Origin: CAYWRZ01 sp964460845
Lineage (GTDB): Bacteria; Bacteroidota; Bacteroidia; Flavobacteriales_D; UBA2798
Direction: 5' to 3'
DNA length: 64,000 nt
Assembly: GCA_964460845.1 (NCBI GenBank)
Contig: CAYWRZ010000008.1
Span: forward strand, 62,001 to 126,000
Under the pieces are notes generated by a model that was not told the DNA's origin, did no database searches, and was given only the letters and a program-made list of their open reading frames with translations. The position numbers were made by a program, and so were the translations under genes. How positions within the stretch are numbered: the first letter of the stretch is position 1; every line of letters starts with the position of its first letter. Shown in pieces: positions 46,498 through 54,782 of the stretch.

Positions 46498-47599
46498 AAT
46501 CCGGAAGCGTTAACGGAAAACGTATATGAAATGCCGTGCCTCCTTCGGACACCGCATTGACCCCGATAGTTCCACCGTGTGCTTTCACAATACCGTGCAC
46601 GACCGAAAGTCCGAGTCCCGAACCTTCTCCCACCGGTTTGGTGGTATAAAAAGGCTGGAAGATTTTATCCCTGATCGCTTCGGGAATACCGTGCCCGGTA
46701 TCGGCCACAGTAAGAAGCACATGATCTTTTTCAGTCCGCGTAGCGATAGTCAGCGTACCTCCTTTATCGCGCATGGCATGCAGCGCATTTATCACAAGGT
46801 TAAAAAACACCTGCGTTACCTGCACCGAATCAAGCTTTAAGCGCGGCAAATTATCGTGAAGCTGCAGCAGCGTTTGTACCGATTCGGCTTTAATTTTATT
46901 TTCAAGCAAACGCAATGAGTCGGCTATCAGCTTATTGAGATCGGCATACTCAAACTGATTGGGTATTTCACAAGCGAAAAACATCAGCTTTTTTACGATT
47001 TCACGCGCATGAATGGAAGAGGTTATAATCCGTTCCAAGTCTTTGCGTGTACGCGTATCCTGTTTTTCGGTAAGCATAAGCTGCGCATAGCCTAAAATAT
47101 TGCCGAGCGGCGTATTAAGCTCGTGCGCTATACCGGCCGTAAGCTCACCCAATATGGAGAGGCGATCGCTATGCTGAAGCCTGCGTTCGATAAGCTGTTG
47201 CTGTTCTTTTTTTTCGTGCCGTTCGATACGGGTAGCGATTTCTGCGCTTATTCTTTCGAGCAGCGGCTGTTCTTCGGGGAGAAATTCCTGCTGTCCGAAT
47301 TGCGAAGCGGGATAACATACCCTCAATCTGCCACGCAATTGCCCTTCAATATACAAGGGAGCCTCCTGGCATACCTGCGCCTGGGGCAAGTCGCCGGAAA
47401 GATACGATTGCTGATCTACACGAATTTCAGCCACAGCATAAGCCGGATGCTTCCAGGCAGGGGGCATAAGCCGAACGGCTTCAGAAAGGAAAGTGGAAGG
47501 ATCGCCCTCATAGCGTTGCGCAATGCTCGCAATCTCATAAAAGCAGGTCAGCTCTTTGACACGTTCCTGCAGCTCAATAAGGCGATCTTCTCTGCTCAT
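46487..47599 (-). CDS. cytoplasmic NtrB-like histidine kinase with GAF-like sensor
   Basis: 370 aa, no membrane segment. An N-terminal coiled coil (RLIELQERVKELTCFYEIASIAQ) leads into a GAF-like sensor domain (about 30-130). HisKA has the phospho-His in ELTAGIAHELNTPLGNILGYAQ (around 160), and HATPase has NLVINALHAMRDKGG, ADTGHGIP and GEGSGLGLSVVHGI. Such soluble kinases usually sense a cytoplasmic cue. Its product should phosphorylate the sigma-54 regulator whose gene overlaps its end. Confidence 0.94.
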   Translation of the reverse strand: MSREDRLIELQERVKELTCFYEIASIAQRYEGDPSTFLSEAVRLMPPAWKHPAYAVAEIRVDQQSYLSGDLPQAQVCQEAPLYIEGQLRGRLRVCYPASQFGQQEFLPEEQPLLERISAEIATRIERHEKKEQQQLIERRLQHSDRLSILGELTAGIAHELNTPLGNILGYAQLMLTEKQDTRTRKDLERIITSSIHAREIVKKLMFFACEIPNQFEYADLNKLIADSLRLLENKIKAESVQTLLQLHDNLPRLKLDSVQVTQVFFNLVINALHAMRDKGGTLTIATRTEKDHVLLTVADTGHGIPEAIRDKIFQPFYTTKPVGEGSGLGLSVVHGIVKAHGGTIGVNAVSEGGTAFHIRFPLTLPDYAE

Positions 47600-47720
47600 A
47601 CTGTTTCTTCGCCTTGTAAAAGCCGAAGAGATTCAGGAATTTGACATACACAAAGATAACTAAAGAAGACGGGCAATACACCAATTTTTGACCTGAAAAA
47701 TGAGCCTGCACGTGAAAAAA

Positions 47721-48764
47721 TCAGCGGACTGCCTTCCAAAACCAGCCGTACTTTTGACGGTGCGCAATAAGCTGTCGGCGTGAAGCCAGCTCCTGTAGTA
47801 AAATTTCGGTCTCGCCTGATTCTAATCCTATCAGCACCGCTATTTCGGCTGTAGATAACATTCCATAATGCTGAAGCAATTGCACAGGGGTATAGTCTAT
47901 CGGCGCCGGGCGAAGCGTACCTTCATATACCTTCGCCAGCGTTTCGACATAGTGTGTATAAGAAGAACTGCCTGAAATTTTGTAGCCCTGACCTTCCGTA
48001 TTCAGAAAAACGAAGGTAGGAAAACCACGCACGCCGAACGCGGAACGCTCCTGCATATCGCTGTCAAAAAGGGCTTTTGCACTACCGTTCTTATAGTGCA
48101 GGCTGAACAAAGCCGTATCGGCACCTACCTGTTGTGCGGCTTCGAGCAAATACGCATCGCGACAGATATTTTTCTTTTCGAGAAAGACAAACTGGCGGAT
48201 AAGTCGCAAAAATTGCAGCGCTTTCTGTTCGTCCTGCATTTTCACCGCGTAATAGGCTATTGAGGGCGGATAAGACGATTCAAGCGGATCTTCGAGCCAT
48301 ACGTCTCCGTCTATGCTCATCCCCGATTGCTCGCCCACTTCATCCCAGTGATGCGCTACATCTGAGGGTTTTCGGATACCGTTAGCTTTATCGGCAAATC
48401 CTTCCCAGCCGGGCAGCAATCCGCCCATACGGTATTCGATATCCACATACGCACCGTATTCAAGCTTAAAACGCCGCAGATTGGGTTCAATAGCCCAGCA
48501 AGCCGAACAAATCGGATCGGTGTAATAAATAAGCCGGGCTCTACGCTGCGGAGCTACCGTTATTTTTTCAGACAGCGTATCGGCCGGACTACAGACTCCG
48601 GTTTCGATCTCACACAACAAGGATGCGTTATTTTTTTCGGGAGATTCGTTTTTCATAGTAGTAGTAGATTGTGCACAGGAATACAGCGTACCCGGTATAA
48701 AGGAAAAAAGCAGCATTCTTTTACAAAAAGAAATAGCACGCCGGTATGTAAAACTGTTTTTCAT
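47721..48764 (-). CDS. DsbA-family thioredoxin-fold lipoprotein
   Basis: 347 aa. The N-terminal segment (1-30) is a long signal with lipobox-like LYSC (Cys30). A DsbA/FrnE-type fold follows, with LIYYTDPICSACWAIEPNL: the redox motif is C-S-A-C-W, and a cis-Pro is seen in VRGFPTFVF. The insertion between them is all-helical as in FrnE/SpxH. A C-terminal ~75-residue extension (VQLLQHYGMLSTAEIAVLIGL...) looks like a winged-helix-like module. The lipidated signal implies an envelope oxidoreductase, unlike cytosolic SpxH. It lies downstream of a Crp/Fnr regulator gene by 81 bases on the same strand, suggesting stress- or redox-linked expression. Confidence 0.85.
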   Translation of the reverse strand: MKNSFTYRRAISFCKRMLLFSFIPGTLYSCAQSTTTMKNESPEKNNASLLCEIETGVCSPADTLSEKITVAPQRRARLIYYTDPICSACWAIEPNLRRFKLEYGAYVDIEYRMGGLLPGWEGFADKANGIRKPSDVAHHWDEVGEQSGMSIDGDVWLEDPLESSYPPSIAYYAVKMQDEQKALQFLRLIRQFVFLEKKNICRDAYLLEAAQQVGADTALFSLHYKNGSAKALFDSDMQERSAFGVRGFPTFVFLNTEGQGYKISGSSSYTHYVETLAKVYEGTLRPAPIDYTPVQLLQHYGMLSTAEIAVLIGLESGETEILLQELASRRQLIAHRQKYGWFWKAVR

Positions 48765-48845
48765 TGTACGGATAATCGGATTACAAAGCTAAACGCTTCT
48801 CTGAGCCTTCCACTTGATCCGGATCAGGAAATTACAGGAAAGTCG

Positions 48846-49418
48846 TTAATCTGCGAGACGACGTAAACGGCTTAGGGTTTCGGGACTCATTCCGAGAAAA
48901 GAAGCTATCATTTTTACGGGCAACCTTGCAGAAAGTCCGGGGTGAGTTTGCCGGAAACGTTTGTACTTTTCTGCCGCAGAAAGGGTCATGGCCTCGGCCA
49001 GTCGCCGGTGTGTGGCAATGTAATTTCGCTGAAGCTGCAGCCTGAAAAATCGTTCGAACGCGGGTATTTGTGCAAACAACGAATCCCATTCCGTACTTTC
49101 CAGCGCCAGCACGCGGGTATCTTCGAGCGCCTCAATAAAATAGGTGCCCGGCGAACCGGTAAGGAAGCTGTACATCTCGGATATCCACCATTCTTCAGGA
49201 GCAAATTGTACGGTGTGTTCGATTCCTTTTTCATCGACAGTGTAAGTACGCAGACATCCTTCACAAACATAGAACAGGTATCGGCACGACTTACCCGGCT
49301 CCTGTACAATCGTTTTGCGGGAAAACGAAACAGGCATAAACACCTTTCTGCAATACGCTTTCTCGGCACTACTGAGTGCGATACTTTCGGAAAGATGACG
49401 GAATAGCTGTTCGTACAC
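48846..49418 (-). CDS. Crp/Fnr-family transcriptional regulator
   Basis: 190 aa. The cyclic-nucleotide-binding-like beta roll (1-115) has FSRKTIVQEPGKSCRYLFYVCEG and a C-terminal helical segment. The helix-turn-helix is at the end (LPVKMIASFLGMSPETLSRLRRL). It lacks the Arg/Ser residues that bind cAMP in Crp and the Cys cluster of Fnr, so the ligand is unknown, as in most Bacteroidota members of this family. The start is GTG at 49418: the frame stays open upstream but has no ATG, and MYEQLFRHL is the usual N-terminus of these proteins. The 258-bp repeat array starts 145 bases before it. Confidence 0.93.
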   Translation of the reverse strand: MYEQLFRHLSESIALSSAEKAYCRKVFMPVSFSRKTIVQEPGKSCRYLFYVCEGCLRTYTVDEKGIEHTVQFAPEEWWISEMYSFLTGSPGTYFIEALEDTRVLALESTEWDSLFAQIPAFERFFRLQLQRNYIATHRRLAEAMTLSAAEKYKRFRQTHPGLSARLPVKMIASFLGMSPETLSRLRRLAD

Positions 49419-49563
49419 GGCAAGAAAGTTACTTCGGTAAAGTTGCAGAAAAAATGTGTCTTTCTTTTCAATACGCAGGATCTCTTCTCGCTTCGATAAT
49501 GTTCGAATGTAAAGCGAGGAGAAATTTGGGGTTGGGTGGAATGTGTTTTTCAGTTAAATTGTT

Positions 49564-50170
49564 CCCGGGAAGGGGAATATGGTGGGAATTCCCTACGAAA
49601 ACGCGCCCAACTTACCAAGTCATTTTTCCGTCTCGATGAAGGTTCGCACAGCCTTTTTTTGACTTTCATACGTACTTATCCTATTCTCTTTCAATTCCAA
49701 AAGGTTTCCCAAAAAATCTATTTTATGGTTCATTTAATCCTCAAAAAACAATACCCGATTTCAAACCTTCATCTGCCCAAAAAACAGGTTTGTTAGCAAA
49801 GCCATAAACCGCTAACTTGATCCCGGGAAGGGGAATATAGCGGGAATTCCCTACGAAAACGAGCCCAACTTACCAAGTCATTTTTTCGTCTCGATGAAGA
49901 TTCCCTCAACCTTTTTTCAGTCCTGATTCTTCCTTATACTCTTCACTTTCAATTCAAATGAAATTCCTGAAAAATAGTTCTCCGTTTTATTTCTTCCTCA
50001 AAAAAACAGCACTCATTTTCGAAGCTTCATCTGCCCCAAAAAAAGGTTTGTTAGCAAAGTGATAAACAACTAACTTGACCCCGGGAAGGGGAATATAGTG
50101 GGAATTCCCTACGAAAACGAGTCCAAACTCACAAACCAGCTTTCTCTTTCGCTGAAGGTTCGGACAACTC
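49564..50170 (+). repeat. 258-bp direct repeat array, cluster A (3 copies)
   Basis: The core CCCGGGAAGGGGAA, about 10 variable bases, then GGGAATTCCCTACGAAAA starts at 49564, 49822 and 50080, a period of exactly 258 bases. The core contains palindromes CCCGGG and GGGAATTCCC. Copies 1 and 2 keep the same length although much of the body between cores has diverged; shared body blocks include CTCGATGAAG, CTTTCAATTC, CTTCATCTGCCC and GGTTTGTTAGCAAAG. Copy 3 loses similarity near 50170 and runs into the ettA leader. The plus strand is T/C-rich, so stray open frames occur but no frame is conserved along a copy. The stretch 49419-50276 holds no other feature. Confidence 0.9.
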
Positions 50171-50276
50171 GACATCTCGACCTACGCTATGCTACAGAAG
50201 AAGAAAAGCGACACATTTCGCATTTCATTTTTTTCATGGTAACTTCGCGCTCAGTAATAGTGAAATCCCCCTCCTC

Positions 50277-51965
50277 ATGTCCACAGACGATAAAAAAGTT
50301 ATTTTTTCCATGGTTAAGGTGTCTAAAAACACCCCACAGGGAAAACAAATTCTGAAAGACATCTATCTTTCGTTCTTCTACGGTGCCAAAATCGGCATTA
50401 TCGGTATGAACGGATCCGGTAAATCGACCGTGCTGCGCATTATCGCAGGTGAAGATAAATCCTATCAGGGAGACGTGGTCTTTTCGCCCGGCTATTCGGT
50501 GGGATACCTGCCGCAGGAGCCTGTGCTCGACGAAAGCAAAACTGTGATGGACATCGTGCGCGAAGGCGTACAGGAAGTGACCGACCTGCTCAAAGAATAC
50601 GAAGAGATAAACCTCAAGTTCGGAGAACCCGAATACCTCGACGATCCCGATAAGATGGAAAAGCTGATGGCCCGACAAGCCACGGTACAGGATAAAATCG
50701 AAGCAGTGGACGGATGGGAAATCGACAATAAGCTCGAAAGAGCTATGGATGCCCTGCGCTGTCCCGATGGCGACACACCTATTTCGGTACTCTCGGGTGG
50801 TGAGCGCCGCCGCGTGGCCCTGTGCCGCCTGCTACTCAAAGAACCCGATATCCTCTTACTCGACGAGCCCACCAACCACCTTGATGCCGAAAGCGTGGAA
50901 TGGCTCGAACAGCACCTGCAACATTACAAAGGCACTGTCATTGCTGTAACGCACGACCGTTACTTCCTCGACAACGTGGCCGGATGGATACTTGAGCTCG
51001 ACCGTGGCGAAGGCATACCCTGGAAAGGAAACTATACCTCCTGGCTCGATCAGAAAAGAACCCGCCTGGCACAGGAAGAAAAAACCGAAAGCAAACGCCA
51101 GAAAGTGCTCGAACGCGAACTTGAATGGGTAAGACAAGGCGCCAAAGGCCGACAGGCAAAATCCAAAGCGAGGCTACAGAGCTACGAAAAGCTGCTCAAT
51201 GAAGACGGCAAAGAAAAAGAAGCACGCCTTGAGATTTTTATCCCCGCAGGACCACGCCTCGGCAACGAAGTAATAGATGCGCAAGACGTATCCAAAGCGT
51301 TTGGTGACAAGCTGCTCTACGAAAACCTCAACTTCAAACTTCCTCCCGCCGGTATAGTCGGGATTATCGGACCCAACGGTGCCGGAAAAACCACCATTTT
51401 CCGCATGATAATGGGAGAAGAAAAACCTGATCAGGGAGAATTTAAAATCGGAGATACAGTAAAAATCGCTTATGTGGATCAGACCCACGAAGCGATAGAC
51501 CCGCAAAAAACCGTTTGGGAAGTAATCTCGGGCGGTACCGAAACTATGGAGTTAGGCGGTAAGCTGGTGAACTCAAGGGCTTATGTATCGCGCTTTAACT
51601 TTAATGGTCCCGACCAAAATAAAAAAGTAGGGGTGCTCTCTGGCGGTGAACGCAATCGCCTGCACCTGGCCATGACCCTCAAGTCGGGGGCTAACGTGCT
51701 GCTCTTAGACGAACCTACCAACGACCTCGACGTCAATACGCTGCGTGCTCTCGAAGAGGCGCTCGACAACTTTGCCGGTTGCGCAGTAATCATCTCGCAC
51801 GACCGTTGGTTCCTCGATCGCGTATGCACGCATATTCTTGCGTTCGAAGGCGATTCAGTGGTCTATCCTTTTGAAGGTTCCTACTCCGAATACGAAGAGA
51901 ACAAGAAAAAACGTCTCGGCGATGTCACACCCAGACGCATCCGCTACAAGAAGCTCGTGAAATAA
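50277..51965 (+). CDS. ettA: energy-dependent translational throttle protein EttA (ABC-F)
   Basis: ABC-F ATPase that binds the ribosomal E site and gates the first peptide bond according to ATP/ADP. First ATPase: Walker A GMNGSGKST, signature LSGGERRRVALCRLLL, Walker B LLLDEPTNHLDAES. The arm insertion lies at about 95-140, and the P-site tRNA interaction motif and linker at about 240-310 (ELEWVRQGAKGRQAKSKARL). Second ATPase: GPNGAGKTT, LSGGERNRLHLAM, LLLDEPTNDLDVNT. The ending PRRIRYKKL is a typical EttA C-terminus, 562 aa. rsmG starts 1 base after its stop. Upstream lies the repeat array, whose last copy runs into its leader. Confidence 0.96.
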   Translation: MSTDDKKVIFSMVKVSKNTPQGKQILKDIYLSFFYGAKIGIIGMNGSGKSTVLRIIAGEDKSYQGDVVFSPGYSVGYLPQEPVLDESKTVMDIVREGVQEVTDLLKEYEEINLKFGEPEYLDDPDKMEKLMARQATVQDKIEAVDGWEIDNKLERAMDALRCPDGDTPISVLSGGERRRVALCRLLLKEPDILLLDEPTNHLDAESVEWLEQHLQHYKGTVIAVTHDRYFLDNVAGWILELDRGEGIPWKGNYTSWLDQKRTRLAQEEKTESKRQKVLERELEWVRQGAKGRQAKSKARLQSYEKLLNEDGKEKEARLEIFIPAGPRLGNEVIDAQDVSKAFGDKLLYENLNFKLPPAGIVGIIGPNGAGKTTIFRMIMGEEKPDQGEFKIGDTVKIAYVDQTHEAIDPQKTVWEVISGGTETMELGGKLVNSRAYVSRFNFNGPDQNKKVGVLSGGERNRLHLAMTLKSGANVLLLDEPTNDLDVNTLRALEEALDNFAGCAVIISHDRWFLDRVCTHILAFEGDSVVYPFEGSYSEYEENKKKRLGDVTPRRIRYKKLVK

Positions 51966-51966
51966 G

Positions 51967-52593
51967 GTGGATCGCATTCGTAAATATTTCCCTTCGCTCA
52001 ACCCCGTACAAATCGAAAGGCTGGAAGCACTAAGACCTCTGTACGAAGAATGGAACAGCCAAATTAATGTGATAAGCCGGAAAGACATGGAGAATTTTTA
52101 CACTCACCATGTGCTGCATTCGCTGGGCATCGCTTCCTGTATTTCTTTCAATCCGGGTACTACGCTACTCGATGTGGGAACCGGAGGCGGTTTTCCCGGC
52201 ATTCCGCTGGCTATTCTGTTTCCTGAAAGCCGCTTCCACCTGGTCGATTCGATTGGAAAAAAAATAAAAGTAGTGACTGAAGTAAGTCGTGCATTACAGC
52301 TCGACAATGTAAGCGCCGCACACGAAAGGGCCGAACAAACCCGAGGGAAATTCGATTTTGTAATCAGCCGTGCCGTCGCCACTTTTTCCGAATTTATTCC
52401 CTGGATAAAAGATAAAATCAGTCCGCAGTCGAAAAACACGCTGCCCAACGGTATCTTATATCTTAAAGGTGGTGACCTGAGTGAGGAGCTGAAAGCCGTC
52501 AGACAAGCGTACTCGGTATTCGAGCTGAATAAAAAATTTGAAGAGTCCTTTTTCGAGACGAAAAAGGTGGTACACATTGCCTTTGGCCGCTAA
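51967..52593 (+). CDS. rsmG: 16S rRNA (guanine527-N7)-methyltransferase RsmG
   Basis: Methylates N7 of G527 in the 530 loop of 16S rRNA; its loss gives low-level streptomycin resistance in other bacteria. 208 aa, Rossmann fold with SAM motif LLDVGTGGGFPGIPLAILFP, and later ISRAVATFSEFIPWIKDK and LYLKGGDLSEEL. The start is GTG at 51967, immediately after the ettA stop, so it is cotranslated in an ettA-rsmG operon. It converges on the SiaC-like gene with a 12-base gap. Confidence 0.96.
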   Translation: MDRIRKYFPSLNPVQIERLEALRPLYEEWNSQINVISRKDMENFYTHHVLHSLGIASCISFNPGTTLLDVGTGGGFPGIPLAILFPESRFHLVDSIGKKIKVVTEVSRALQLDNVSAAHERAEQTRGKFDFVISRAVATFSEFIPWIKDKISPQSKNTLPNGILYLKGGDLSEELKAVRQAYSVFELNKKFEESFFETKKVVHIAFGR

Positions 52594-52605
52594 GCGGAAA
52601 GCAGG

Positions 52606-52980
52606 TTAAGGAATTTCTACAAACTCAAAATCGAGCGTGCAAAGCTTGCGGTAATTGTGTCCGACCATTTGCATATCCTCATCGCCGGCTTCATAAATCC
52701 AGGTCACTTTTACCGACGAATGCCTTACTTCTATCTGCTTGAGTAACTCTAGTACCGCTATCACGGAAGCCGAGCTGATGTAATCGAACTGAAGCTCCAA
52801 ACGGGCGCTCGGTGGGAAAGCCGCTGTGGTGATCCATTTCACCAAAGGCTGGTAAAACTTTCGGGCGTTTTCAGGAAAAGATTTCCCACGAATATAAAAG
52901 GTACCTTCTTTGCTGTTAAAGCAAATCCGGGGCGTGTTCCGACCTTCGTCCCATACGAATATTTCTTTTTCAGCTTCCAC
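52606..52980 (-). CDS. SiaC-family (DUF1987) regulatory phosphoprotein
   Basis: 124 aa. The DUF1987 pattern is clear: TPRICFNSKEGTFYIRGKS, FPENARKFYQPLVKWI and FDYISSASVIAVLELL. In Pseudomonas SiaC this last stretch reads Y-x-N-T-S-S and its Thr is phosphorylated by SiaB; aligned here, that Thr is Ser, still phosphorylatable. SiaC-type proteins bind a partner only when unphosphorylated; in Pseudomonas the partner is the diguanylate cyclase SiaD. No cyclase or SiaA-like phosphatase is in the window. The start overlaps the end of the SiaB-like gene by 11 bases. Confidence 0.9.
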   Translation of the reverse strand: MEAEKEIFVWDEGRNTPRICFNSKEGTFYIRGKSFPENARKFYQPLVKWITTAAFPPSARLELQFDYISSASVIAVLELLKQIEVRHSSVKVTWIYEAGDEDMQMVGHNYRKLCTLDFEFVEIP

Positions 52981-53554
52981 GGCGATCCACTTTCACTTCG
53001 ACCGTAAAACAAGACAGCCTGTCGTTTACCTGCTCGAAATTGTAACTCAGTTTGTTTTTTGATTTCATGGCCATGGTGATGAATCCAAGGCCCGCTCCGC
53101 CCTTATGGGAAATAATTCCGTTGGTCAGCACTTCCATGTACAGATCTTTGACTTGCGATTCGCCGTAAGAATTGATCTGTCGCAGCCGCGTATCCATCAG
53201 CGGAATATGAAGATTGAGCATAAGATTACCGAATGTAACCAAATAATTGTCGGCCTCCTGCGCGATGACGAGAAATGAATACTGGTTCCCGTCTTCGTCT
53301 TTTTCACCGTGCAGCCTGACATTCTGCAGGCCTTCGACCAAAATGGAAAACATACGTTTTACCGTAGCCTTTTTTTCTCCCGCTTCAATCATGCCCTGCT
53401 CTACGTCGCTGGTAATGGAATTCACCAAATCCTGCGAAAATTCGCCGAAATGGGAAACCCATACCTTACGCCGGGAAATACTGTGATACGCTCCGTATAT
53501 TTCCTGGTAACGCGAGTTGCAAACTTCCAATATTTTAGTTGACTGTATGCTCAT
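52970..53554 (-). CDS. SiaB-family protein kinase
   Basis: 194 aa GHKL-type Ser/Thr kinase-like protein. VEGLQNVRLHGEKDEDG is the N-box-like motif, followed by VTFGNLMLN and the glycine-rich GAGLGFITMAMKSKNKLSYNF. It should phosphorylate the SiaC-like protein encoded by the overlapping downstream gene. ATG 53554 (MSIQSTKILEVC) is chosen; the in-frame start at 53617 adds a basic stretch not seen in the family. The pair alone, without SiaA and SiaD, is common in Bacteroidota and leaves the output unknown. Confidence 0.88.
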   Translation of the reverse strand: MSIQSTKILEVCNSRYQEIYGAYHSISRRKVWVSHFGEFSQDLVNSITSDVEQGMIEAGEKKATVKRMFSILVEGLQNVRLHGEKDEDGNQYSFLVIAQEADNYLVTFGNLMLNLHIPLMDTRLRQINSYGESQVKDLYMEVLTNGIISHKGGAGLGFITMAMKSKNKLSYNFEQVNDRLSCFTVEVKVDRRGS

Positions 53555-53739
53555 TAATCTATGCAGGTGAACTAAAAAACGTTTGTAAGAAGCCTTTAAA
53601 AGCGACTTAACCACCAAAAGCTGTGCAAGTTACAATTTATTTGTAAATAATCGGCTTCTTCGCTTTCATTTTGATTTCTCCCAAAGCCTGAAGAAGTCTC
53701 CCGTTCAACTTTTGCCTGCGAAATTTCTTCGGCTGCCAA

Positions 53740-54650
53740 AAATCAGCCCCCCCATTACGAAGCTTCAGTTGCCCGAAAAATGGGTTTGTGAGCAAAACGA
53801 TAAATCCCTAACTTGAACCCGGGAAGGGGAAAGTTGCGGGAATTCCCTACGAAAAACGGAATCTCTTTCCAAACCACTTTTCTTTTCAGATGAACATTCG
53901 CTCAGCTTCTTTTTGACCTTTAGTACACACTTATCCTGTTCTCTTTCAACTCCAAAAGGTTTCCTAAAAAACCTATTTTATGTTTCATTTCATCCTCAAA
54001 AAACAATACCCGGTTTCGAACCTTCATCTGCCGAAAAAACAGGTTTGCAGGCAAAACCCTAAATCCCTAACTTGAACCCGGGAAGGGGAAAGTTGCGGGA
54101 ATTCCCTACGAAAAACGGAATCTCTTTCCAAACCACTTTTCTTTTCAGATGAACATTCGCTCAGCTTCTTTTTGACCTTTAGTACACACTTATCCTGTTC
54201 TCTTTCAACTCCAAAAGGTTTCCTAAAAAACCTATTTTATGTTTCATTTCATCCTCAAAAAACAATACCCGGTTTCGAACCTTCATCTGCCGAAAAAACA
54301 GGTTTGCAGGCAAAACGATAAATCCCTAACTTAACCCGGGAAGGGGAATATGGTGGGAATTCCCTACGAAAAACGGAACCTCTTTCCAAACCGCTTTTCT
54401 CCCATTCTTAAATTTCAACGCGCCCTACGCTACGTTAGCCTTTTTCTTAGCGCGATAGATCCCGATTCATAGCTTCGAACTTTCATCCAGCGCAAAAACA
54501 GAATAGCGCGGTATTGTCTAAAACCTTAACTTGAACCCGGGAAGGGGAAAGCTGCGGAAATTCCCTACGAAAACGAACCCAAACTCACAAACCGCTTTTC
54601 TTTTCCGATGAAGGTTCGCTCAGGCGTTTTCTACCATTTATCCTCTTCTA
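53740..54650 (+). repeat. 258-bp direct repeat array, cluster B (4 copies plus a partial)
   Basis: Cores start at 53819, 54077, 54335 and 54536. The first three steps are exactly 258 bases; the last is 201 because copy 3 of this cluster is internally shortened and its body replaced. The first two copies are almost identical over their whole length. About 80 bases before 53819 match the tail of a unit (CGAAGCTTCA, GGGTTTGTGAGCAAAACGATAAA), so an older copy was cut off near 53740. The orientation is the same as cluster A. The last copy fades near 54650 and runs into the leader of the SPFH gene. 53555-54782 contains nothing else that I can support. Confidence 0.9.
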
Positions 54651-54782
54651 TCTTATTGCCCTTGAAAATTTCACTCAAAAAAGAAGTGTCGCATTCTATA
54701 CGCTCCCAAAAAACTCTGTTATGCGATCAAAATTTCGAGCTTTTACAGATATTTCTTATTTTGAACTAAAAATCGGACAACT

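Noticed and set aside
49536..49796. 86-codon plus-strand ORF spanning the first 258-bp repeat (and similar open stretches in other copies)
   Set aside because: The next copy has in-frame stops in the middle; the plus strand is T/C-rich, which makes stray open frames likely. No coding signal is conserved over the unit.
50078..50276. In-frame open stretch upstream of the ettA ATG
   Set aside because: It is the last repeat unit read in the ettA frame; EttA proteins start at the ATG used (MSTDDKKVIF).
49564..54650. CRISPR or integron-like array
   Set aside because: Repeats are about 45 bp cores with 200-bp related, not unique, spacers; no cas, integrase or attC-like folding sites are seen.
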